The notes under the pieces were generated by a model. That model did not search any database. It was not told the DNA's origin and saw nothing but the letters and a program-made list of their open reading frames with translations. Shown here piece after piece: positions 1 through 7,813 of a stretch of DNA of 58,383 nucleotides. The stretch's first letter is position 1. Each line of letters starts with the position of its first letter. A program made the translations under genes and the position numbers. The stretch lies in assembly GCF_010645065.1 (NCBI RefSeq), contig NZ_JAADZW010000022.1:1-58383 (forward strand), written 5' to 3'. The stretch is from Flavobacterium fluviatile. Its GTDB lineage: Bacteria > Bacteroidota > Bacteroidia > Flavobacteriales > Flavobacteriaceae.

Positions 1-55
1 TGGTTCGCAAAACAAATTTACTTAACCTCTGCTTTGTTTTTTTATGCTATCCCAA

Positions 56-2191
56 CTAGCAACTTGAATTAATTATATCGAAAGTTTCATAATCTTCATA
101 GTTTTCTTCTCTAAACCACAAACAATATCTTAAGTTCCTTTTAAGAATTCATCTGCACCAATAAATTTTCTAAGAAATTCCTTTGCATTAGGGATCGAAG
201 ATTTTACATTATTATATTCTTCTTCATTTAGAATCAAATTGCCTCCATCATTTGGCATACTCCCAAAATTCATTTCAGGTAGTTTTGAAATTGATTTTGT
301 CTGAGGTGTAATAAATATGTTAGAACTATCTATTAAATAAGCATTAATGTTTTTAGCTGGTTTCGTTATGGATTCTGTAAAAATGTATTTTTCTGTAGTC
401 ATTACATTTCGAAGCGCCAAAATTATAACTGTAACTCCTGCATTTCCTTTAGCATTATTTACCCATTTAAAAGATTGATATGCAAAATCAATTTCTATTT
501 TATCATTCAAAATTTGAGGCCACAATAAAGAAACTTGTTCTCCCTGACATACCGAATTTGTAGATACTAAACCTAATTTTGCATTAATGCTTTCTATAAA
601 CTTGGCACCCTTATAAAACTAAACAAATATATAATCTAAATTATTTGCTCCTTTTAGTGTTGGGAAATTTATTGCAATATCTTTTTTCTGTTCCTCGTCC
701 TGAATTCTTGCTCCCAAATACGGAGGATTCCCAATAATATAAATTTCATCCCCTTCTTTTTTAGGGCATACATCTTCCCAATCGATACGAGCTGAATTTC
801 CTGCAGTAATATTCCCTGCTTCTTTCAGTGGCAATAATGGTTTAGACTGCCCATAATCCAATAGTTCGTTTTCAAAAACCTGGTTCATTTGGTGTTCTGC
901 CAGCCAAAGCGAAAGTATTGCCATTTCATGAGCAAAATCCTTGATTTCTATGCCATAAAACTGGTTTAAAGAAATCTCGGTAAAATAGATTTTGCTTTGC
1001 CCTCCTGCAAAATTCATTTTAGATTGCGACTCAGGAATAATCGTTTTTGGGGTGTCTCCGTTAAAACCAATTTTTGATTGTACGTTCGGTACAATAACAC
1101 TACTGCCTGAATTCAAATCGATTATAAGTAATAATCAGGAAGTTTCCGCTTCCGCAAGCCGGATCAAAGAATTTAATTTTAGAAAGCCTTACTAAAAGTT
1201 TATCCAATGCTTTTGCATTGTTTTTGTTTTTTTCAAATTCATCATATAGTCCATCAAGAAATAAAGGTTTAATTAATTTAAGAATATTGACTACCGACGT
1301 ATAATGCATTCCTAAGTTATTCCTTTCCTCCGGATCGGCTACCGCCTGAATCATTGATCCAAAAATATCTGGATTAATTTCTGACCAATCCAGTTCGCCC
1401 GAATCAATTAAAATTTGTCGGGCTTTTTTGGAAAACTTCGGACATTCAATATCATCCCGGAATAAACCACCATTTACATACGGAAAGCTGTCTAAATAAT
1501 TAGGAAACTCTCCTTGTTCGGTGTTTAATTTTTTGAACAACAAAGACAGAAACTCTTTAACATCGGAGCCATCGTCTTGGGTATTATTTGCGAGGCTTTC
1601 AGTAAAAATGCTTTTGATAGTAAAAATACCGGTATCTTCAGCAAAAAAACAAAACAATAATCTTGATAAAAAGATATTGAGCTGATGACTTCCTTGTGCT
1701 ATCCAGTCAGGATTATCAGCCACCAAAATATCATAAAGTTCGCCAAGTTTATAAGCAGCTTCACGGTCCAGTTTGTTGTCATTGCTTACCCGATAAATCT
1801 CTGCACCCGACAAAGGCAAAAAGAAATCGGTTTGGTCTGCAAGATTAGCAATCGTAAAATCTTTATTCGTTTTTAGCTTGGTGTCGGTTGCAAAAAATTA
1901 TTAAAGTCAGTTACTACTATAAAACGCGGTTTTTGTCTGAGGATTTTGTCGTCTTTGGACAATTCATCTATAGTATCTAAAAGATTCCCTTCAGTTAATA
2001 CTTTAAAAAAGATTTTCCCTTTATAAAAAAGTTCCCCTTCCGTTTTAGAAAGATTGTAATCGCCTTTTTTTAAACGGGCAATAGTGGTTTTGGATAAGCC
2101 AAAAGAGGAAAGAAAATCATAAATAAAAATTTTCTTTATCGATATTGTTGGATATGCTTTGTAAAAGTTGCTGAATCTCAGATTTTTTCAT
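56..2191 (-). pseudogene. Decayed MmeI-like type II restriction-modification gene (endonuclease-methyltransferase)
   Basis: The minus strand still encodes, piece by piece, an MmeI-like restriction-methyltransferase. It starts at an ATG at 2191 (MKKSEIQQLLQ) and keeps the N-terminal segment with KPRFIVVTDF near 1920. It then keeps methyltransferase motif I (FDPACGSGNFL near 1145), the segment LNQFYGIEIKDFAHE near 940, motif IV (GNPPY near 730) and the segment AYQSFKW near 475. The lesions I see are an extra T in the T run at 2125-2129, a lost T at 1892-1897, a frameshift near 1112, an in-frame TAG at 619-621 where the family probably has Trp, and a frameshift near 131. The C-terminal target-recognition part cannot be followed past about 56. 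No intact partner gene is visible. Several lesions lie in homopolymers, but neighbouring genes are intact, so real decay is more likely than sequencing error. Confidence 0.85.
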
Positions 2192-2319
2192 CTTTTTCGG
2201 TAAGGAGAATATTTTCAGTAAATATATAAAAGCTATCGGGATTAATAGTCAAATGGTATTTGTAAATCTAAACAGCAAGCATTTACCACTATGCTTTTAA
2301 AAGGTTTTAAGAAAACAAC

Positions 2320-2349
2320 AAAAGGCTGTCCATACGCGGACAGCCTTTT
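2320..2349 (-). terminator. Rho-independent terminator after the T9SS amylase
   Basis: A perfect 11-bp stem (2321-2331 with 2338-2348) with a 6-nt loop is followed, on the minus strand, by a T-rich run. It lies about 30 bp beyond the amylase stop codon at 2381 and closes the minus-strand sus transcript. Confidence 0.8.
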
Positions 2350-2380
2350 AGCATTACTAACCTAATTAATCTACCAAATT

Positions 2381-5254
2381 TTATTTTTTAATGAATTTTG
2401 TTATCTGCATTTTGTTATTCACATCCAGTGCTTTTACAATATACAATCCCGGTTTTAAATCGCTTACGCCAAATTGAAAATCAGGATTTCCATTGGTTGT
2501 AAAACTTTTTACCAACTGACCTGTAACTGCGTAAATTTCAACTTTTGCAGCAGCAAAATTCAATGTAAAATAATTCGAAACAGGATTTGGATACAAACTC
2601 ACTGAATTACCTTTTTCAAAATCTTCAATAGCCAGACTAGCTTGTTTGTTTCCGTAAATTCTGAATTCTCCCGCAGGAATACTCATTACAGCATTTACAT
2701 CTGTAACATTTATCGTAGAATTGTCCATCAGATTGTACCATGTTCCCGGATATGAAAAACCGGTAGCCACATTTTGTGTTGTTACATTAAAGTTCGCTAT
2801 AATCAAAACATCTTTAAGCTGAGCTGAATTTAAAGCGGCATTGGTAATTTTAATGTTCGGATATAAAGAACTTGTGTTTGCCAATGTTGCTGTTCCGGAA
2901 AATACGGGTTCAGCAATTTTCATAGTAATCATTTTAGCCCAGTCATTGTAAATTTTATTTCGCGAATTATTTCCGAGCCAGTTACCTGTCCATTGTGGCT
3001 GAGGTTTGGTGTCTAGTTTACAGTCTCCGCTAATGGTTGATGACTGATCGTTTACGGTTCCATTATTACATGTGAAGATTGAAGAATCCCAGCCTAAATC
3101 TCCAAAATGCCAGATCATTTTTGGACCCGGAACTAATAATGAAACAGCACCAATAGCCGACATTCTGGACAAAGCTGTGGGTAATGTCTTTACGTTGTGA
3201 GCAGCATTTGTCGAATTTCCGTATTGAATATTTTTATACATCAGGCGTTCTTCGTCATGGCTTTCTGCGTAACCTATTAAACGATGCGAAGTAAAACCGC
3301 GGCTTGAACTTGTCATTCTGGAAATATTGCCTGTGTAGCCCATAGACAACTCGTTATAAGCACTATTCATATTTCCCCACATCATGATTCCTTTGCTTGG
3401 CGATTCTGCAATTTTATAATTTGCCCATTGCTGCTCTTCCAGATCAGTTCCTAAATGTTCGAAAATGGTATAATGTGTAGGATCCAGACTCCATGAATAA
3501 TCTGCGTATGATTTTAAAACATCAACCCTGTCCTGCTGATACCCATTCGTACACGTTTCATCTGAAGCAGTACAATTTTGGGTAAACCCTTTGGTTAAAT
3601 CCCAACGCAAGCCGTCAATTTTGTATTCTTCAATCCATTGTCTGACAACACGTTTTACATAATTTTGAGTTCTAATGGACTGATGGTTGAAATCTTCCCC
3701 AACATTATAACTGTGTCTGGCAGTAGTATTAAAATACGGGTTTTCAGTAGTTGGTGATCCAAAACCGTCTCCGTCAGGATCGTTCATCCACATTCTGACC
3801 ATCGGGTTTCTTCCGAAAGCGTGATTTAAAGCCACATCCAGAATAACTGCGATTCCGTTTTGATGACATAAATCGATAAGCTCTTTCAATTTATCCGAAG
3901 TTCCGTAGAATTTATCCAGAGCCATGTGAAAGGAAGTGTTATAGCCCCAGCTTTCATTGCCTTCAAATTCCATTACCGGCATTAATTGAATCGCATTTAT
4001 TTTCAGGTTTTTAAAATAATCAATTCGGTCAATCAGGCTTTGATAATTTCTGTTGGCATCAAAATCACGAACCAAAACTTCATACACTACCAATTTATCC
4101 TTTTCAGGTTTAGTAAAATTGGTTACCTGCCAGTTGTATGGCGTTTGTCCGGTTTTTAAAACCGTAACTTCAAATTGCTGTCCTGATGGATAAACCGGCA
4201 TATTTGGATAATTGGCAGCAGGAATCGAAGCATCATCATAAGGAGATAAAACCAGGGTAGAATAAGGGTCAGCCGTTTTTACTAATGAAGGTGAGTTGGC
4301 CAGTGGTGTAGCATCTCCAACCCAATATTGAAACGTATTATTTGCTCCCGAAACCAAACCGGATACTTCAAGCCAAAATTTTCCTGAAACTGGGTCTTTT
4401 TTCATGGCATACGCCGCTGAAGGCTGCCAATTATTAAAACTTCCGGCTACGTAAACAAAATCTTTTAAGGGTGCATCCAGAACTAAAGTCGCTTTTGTAG
4501 CATCGGCTGTGTTGTAATTGATTCCATCGACTAAACCAGCAGGCATAACTTCTGAAACGGTATTAGGATTTACAATAACCGAAAACTTTTTTGAAATGGT
4601 TGTTGCTCCCTGCGTTATCAGTAATTCATAACTCTGATTCGCAGTAATATTGGTATGATTGAAGGAATAACTTGTTGTACTTGCATTGGTATTAATCGTG
4701 TTTCCGTTTGATTTTAAAACATAATTCGCAACTCCATTTGTATTTGTGGCTGTAATATTAAAATTAGAACCCGATGCTAAAATGGCTGAACTGTTTTCTG
4801 CCGGTGTAGTAAGTGTAACCTGAAAAGTACCCACTTCGACCAGAATATCCTGTGATTTTTTATCTCCGGTTCCGTCTTTGGCTTTGACCAAAAAACCGAT
4901 TCTGCCAATTCCGGTTGCATTGTAATACGTAGCAGGCGTAATGGTTTTGGTATAAGTATCTGTCCCGGCGTTATACGTAAACATACTGGCAGCACTTGAA
5001 GCGGTCCAGGAACCGTTATTTGGTGTTCCTTTTGCAGTAGTGTCATTGGTATCAAATGCCCATGCCCATAAATACAATTCGTGAGTTGCGGCCACGCCCC
5101 AGGCAGTCTCATTGATACTGCTTCCATTGATAGTAATTGTAATGGCGTTTGTTTCTTCAAAAGTAGCCGGACTTACAGAATAAGTAACATTTTGTTGCTG
5201 TGCAAAAATAACAGCCGACAACATCAGCAATATTGTTAGTAAAGTTTTTTTCAT
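2381..5254 (-). CDS. Secreted GH13 alpha-amylase-family enzyme with T9SS sorting domain
   Basis: A 957-residue extracellular glycoside hydrolase, probably the enzyme that first cuts starch outside the cell (the SusG role). It has a signal peptide (about 1-19), two immunoglobulin-like or starch-binding regions (about 20-230), a CBM48/E-set-like region containing VYVAGSFNNWQP (about 240-350) and a GH13 barrel from about 385. The expected catalytic triad is visible: Asp552 in GLRWD, Glu599 in IFEHLG and Asp667 in ESHDEE. The last 75 residues are a type A T9SS sorting domain (LYPNPVSNYF ... KFIKK), so export probably uses the type IX system rather than a lipid anchor. It is the last gene of the susC-D-E transcript and follows an intergenic terminator-like hairpin, so its level may be set separately. 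The exact GH13 subfamily and substrate are not certain. Confidence 0.9.
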   Translation of the reverse strand: MKKTLLTILLMLSAVIFAQQQNVTYSVSPATFEETNAITITINGSSINETAWGVAATHELYLWAWAFDTNDTTAKGTPNNGSWTASSAASMFTYNAGTDTYTKTITPATYYNATGIGRIGFLVKAKDGTGDKKSQDILVEVGTFQVTLTTPAENSSAILASGSNFNITATNTNGVANYVLKSNGNTINTNASTTSYSFNHTNITANQSYELLITQGATTISKKFSVIVNPNTVSEVMPAGLVDGINYNTADATKATLVLDAPLKDFVYVAGSFNNWQPSAAYAMKKDPVSGKFWLEVSGLVSGANNTFQYWVGDATPLANSPSLVKTADPYSTLVLSPYDDASIPAANYPNMPVYPSGQQFEVTVLKTGQTPYNWQVTNFTKPEKDKLVVYEVLVRDFDANRNYQSLIDRIDYFKNLKINAIQLMPVMEFEGNESWGYNTSFHMALDKFYGTSDKLKELIDLCHQNGIAVILDVALNHAFGRNPMVRMWMNDPDGDGFGSPTTENPYFNTTARHSYNVGEDFNHQSIRTQNYVKRVVRQWIEEYKIDGLRWDLTKGFTQNCTASDETCTNGYQQDRVDVLKSYADYSWSLDPTHYTIFEHLGTDLEEQQWANYKIAESPSKGIMMWGNMNSAYNELSMGYTGNISRMTSSSRGFTSHRLIGYAESHDEERLMYKNIQYGNSTNAAHNVKTLPTALSRMSAIGAVSLLVPGPKMIWHFGDLGWDSSIFTCNNGTVNDQSSTISGDCKLDTKPQPQWTGNWLGNNSRNKIYNDWAKMITMKIAEPVFSGTATLANTSSLYPNIKITNAALNSAQLKDVLIIANFNVTTQNVATGFSYPGTWYNLMDNSTINVTDVNAVMSIPAGEFRIYGNKQASLAIEDFEKGNSVSLYPNPVSNYFTLNFAAAKVEIYAVTGQLVKSFTTNGNPDFQFGVSDLKPGLYIVKALDVNNKMQITKFIKK

Positions 5255-5279
5255 AAGATTGTGGTTAAATAGTCTGATT

Positions 5280-5308
5280 AAAAAAAGGCTATCTGCTGAT
5301 AGCCTTTT
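5280..5308 (-). terminator. Intergenic terminator/attenuator between the susE-like gene and the amylase
   Basis: An 11-bp perfect stem (5283-5293 with 5298-5308), a 4-nt loop and a run of seven T on the minus strand lie between the SusE-like stop and the amylase start. This would end most transcripts after the susE-like gene. Readthrough would give the amylase a lower share of the mRNA. Confidence 0.7.
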
Positions 5309-5326
5309 GTATATCTACATTAGAAA

Positions 5327-6142
5327 TTAGTCTAATGTTATAGTTTTTGCACCATTATCAATGGTCAGAACTCTTTCCCCTGTTGGTCCAGTATATTTAA
5401 AGTTACTGTCTCCATCTCCTGCATTTTCTAATTCAGAATCTATAGTGTATCCTAAACCTGAATAATAAGCATAGTTATGACTGGCATCCCAGTTACCATC
5501 GCTTGTAAAATTATTCCCTAAGAACTCTCTAAATGCTTCTCCACTTTTAAGAACGATAGTTACTTTATAAACATCCGTTTTACCAACTACTAGCGGAAAT
5601 TCAGTTTCTGCATCGCCAGCCCATGTCCATCCTCCTGGAGTTGCAGCTCCAACTAACCAGTGAGAACTAGCTAACGGAACATGATATGGCGTAGCTGTAA
5701 TAGTATAAATGTTAGAATATTGTGGAAGTCCGGAAGCTCCTACAGCAGATTTGATACGAATATCAACTTTATTTTCTTGCTTTTCAATAAAACCACCGTT
5801 AACTAATGCTGAGTTCAGTTCTGCTACGGTTAAAGCTTTGAACCTTTCAGTAGTGTTTGATACAACAATTGGTGTAGCAAAATTAGTTCCTTCTTTTGCA
5901 ATTTCGATGGTATAGTTTACCACTGTCTGAGATCCTTCATATTTTGCATCATTCCAAACTACTGTTGTAGCAGTTTCATTTTCTGTTTCTTTAGAAAGAA
6001 CAATACTAAAATCAGATTTTGGTGTTAATAATACCGGAGCATTTGCTGCTTCGATTACGGGTCTGTTTTCTACATCATCTGCATTACAAGAAACTGCTAA
6101 TACACCAATGAATGCAATTAATACTTTATATATATTTTTCAT
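5327..6142 (-). CDS. SusE/SusF-like starch-binding outer-membrane lipoprotein
   Basis: A 271-residue lipoprotein. The signal peptide ends in AVSC (Cys19), followed by NADDVEN, an acidic stretch typical of surface-exposed Bacteroidota lipoproteins. Residues about 25-150 resemble the SusE N-terminal domain (LLTPKSDFSIVLSKE...). The C-terminal part, from SSHWLVGAATPGGWTWAGD, resembles the Trp-rich carbohydrate-binding domains of SusE/SusF. It has room for only one such domain, so it is shorter than the B. thetaiotaomicron proteins. The gene sits 27 bp after susD and before the secreted amylase. Its likely job is to hold malto-oligosaccharides at the cell surface for the SusCD complex. Confidence 0.8.
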   Translation of the reverse strand: MKNIYKVLIAFIGVLAVSCNADDVENRPVIEAANAPVLLTPKSDFSIVLSKETENETATTVVWNDAKYEGSQTVVNYTIEIAKEGTNFATPIVVSNTTERFKALTVAELNSALVNGGFIEKQENKVDIRIKSAVGASGLPQYSNIYTITATPYHVPLASSHWLVGAATPGGWTWAGDAETEFPLVVGKTDVYKVTIVLKSGEAFREFLGNNFTSDGNWDASHNYAYYSGLGYTIDSELENAGDGDSNFKYTGPTGERVLTIDNGAKTITLD

Positions 6143-6169
6143 TTTGTTTTATTTTTAGTTAGAGATTAG

Positions 6170-7777
6170 TTAGTAACCTGGATTTTGTTTTAATGTTGGA
6201 TTTGCCTGAATATTTCTTGCAGGAATAGGCATTAAATCTCTGTACGATTCAGTTGCGCTACCGTTTACAGAACCACCTTTCCACTGCCATATTTTAGATC
6301 CTCCGGTAAATTTTCCAAAACGGATTAAATCAGTTCTTCTGTGACATTCCCAAAACAACTCTCTTCCTCTTTCATCCAAAATAAAATCAAGGGTTAGTTG
6401 TGGTGCTGTTATAGTCTGAGCTCCCGCTCTGGCTCTAATTTGGTTAATATATCCTAAAGCTGTACCAATATTTCCTGTTGATGCTCCTCTAAGCGTTGCT
6501 TCAGCGTACATTAAATAGGCATCTGTTAATCTGAACATTGGAAAATCGATATCTGGAATATCGTTTCTTTGTGCTGCGGTTCCATCAGAATTTATATTAA
6601 TGTATTTTGTTACAGCATACCCATCTGTAAAAGTCCCAACATTTTTAATGTCTTTTGATTGTCCATCTGTATAGAATGTTCCTCTTTTATCTCCAGTTGC
6701 AGTTTCGTCTGGGAAAAGGTTCACAAACTCTCTGCGAGTTCTGATTCCCTGCCAGCCTCCGTCCATACCTCTGGATGCAGCATCCATGCTACCACCAATT
6801 GAAGCATGCATGATAAAACTCATTCCTCCACCTGTAGCTCTAATGGCATTACCATCACCGATTATAGGAAAGATAACTTCATTTTGAGCACCGTTTCTGT
6901 TATTATCCGCAGAAAATAAGTAACTATAAGGAACATCTGCAAAAGTGTAGCCTGAACCAGTAATAATTTCGCTGCATAATGTTGCTGCTTCATCATTTCT
7001 TGCAGTTCCGGTATATACTTTAGCATTTAAATAAAGCTGAGCTAATAAGAATTTAGCAGCTGTTTTGTCAACCCTTCCATATTCATTTGCTTTTGAAGCA
7101 ACTAAACTATTGTCCAGGTCTTTTAATTCTGATTCAACAAAAGCAAAAACTTCTGCTCTTGATTTTTGCTCTGGATAAAAGAATCCAACTGGATCATTTT
7201 CTGTTGTAATTGGCACATTACCAAATAAATCCATTAAGTTGTAGTATGAAAAAGCTCTTAAGAAACGAGCTTCAGCTCTAAAAGTTGCAATTTCAGCTTT
7301 TAAACCTACATCAACTCCTCTTGCTGTTAACTTTTCATCAGTAGTTTGTCTTAAAAACTCATTAGCAACACTAATATGATAGAAAGCTCTGGAAAAAGTT
7401 CCTTCTAAAAATTCGTTTGCCGGAGACCAAGTTTGTGTATTCAAAGTTGGTAACGTTCCATCTGCCCAGGCAATAATTGCCTCGTCTGTTGTAAATTCCT
7501 GAGTTACAAAAAGCAATCTTAAGTAACTACTAAAATCTCCGCCAAGTCCAGCGATATCTGCACTACCATCTCCATCATTACCTCCTACATACAGTCCAGC
7601 ATATAATTTTGCCAATACTTGTTTGTATGATGTGGGATCCTGAAAAAAAGTTTCAGATAAAAACTCATCATCATCTTTTGGCGTCACGTTTAAGTCGTCA
7701 GTACACGACGTAAGCGTCATACTTATTCCTAATATGAATAGGAAAAAATAAGATATATATTTAAATGATATTTTCAT
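6170..7777 (-). CDS. susD: SusD/RagB family glycan-binding lipoprotein
   Basis: A 535-residue SusD-family protein. The signal peptide ends in LTSC followed by TDDLNVTPKDDDEF, a lipobox plus acidic export signal. Internal SusD hallmarks include the TPR-like N-terminal helices with RFLRAFSYYNLMDLFGNVPI (about 175), the segment RLTDAYLMYAEATLRG, and the C-terminal DERGRELFWECHRRTDLIRFGKF. It forms the lid of the SusCD importer on the outer face of the outer membrane. It lies 36 bp after susC in the same transcript. Starch or maltodextrin specificity is inferred from neighbouring amylases, GH97, GH65 and SusE, not from the protein itself. Confidence 0.92.
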   Translation of the reverse strand: MKISFKYISYFFLFILGISMTLTSCTDDLNVTPKDDDEFLSETFFQDPTSYKQVLAKLYAGLYVGGNDGDGSADIAGLGGDFSSYLRLLFVTQEFTTDEAIIAWADGTLPTLNTQTWSPANEFLEGTFSRAFYHISVANEFLRQTTDEKLTARGVDVGLKAEIATFRAEARFLRAFSYYNLMDLFGNVPITTENDPVGFFYPEQKSRAEVFAFVESELKDLDNSLVASKANEYGRVDKTAAKFLLAQLYLNAKVYTGTARNDEAATLCSEIITGSGYTFADVPYSYLFSADNNRNGAQNEVIFPIIGDGNAIRATGGGMSFIMHASIGGSMDAASRGMDGGWQGIRTRREFVNLFPDETATGDKRGTFYTDGQSKDIKNVGTFTDGYAVTKYININSDGTAAQRNDIPDIDFPMFRLTDAYLMYAEATLRGASTGNIGTALGYINQIRARAGAQTITAPQLTLDFILDERGRELFWECHRRTDLIRFGKFTGGSKIWQWKGGSVNGSATESYRDLMPIPARNIQANPTLKQNPGY

Positions 7778-7813
7778 TTTGTTATTTTTTAAATTTTTGA
7801 TTTCTATTCCTTA

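Noticed and set aside
619..621. TAG as a recoded (sense) codon in the restriction gene
   Set aside because: The same gene has four frameshifts, so decay explains the stop; no other in-frame TAG is seen in intact genes.
4777..5160. 127-codon minus-strand frame inside the amylase N-terminus
   Set aside because: It overlaps the signal peptide and N-terminal domains of the amylase in another frame and has low-complexity composition.
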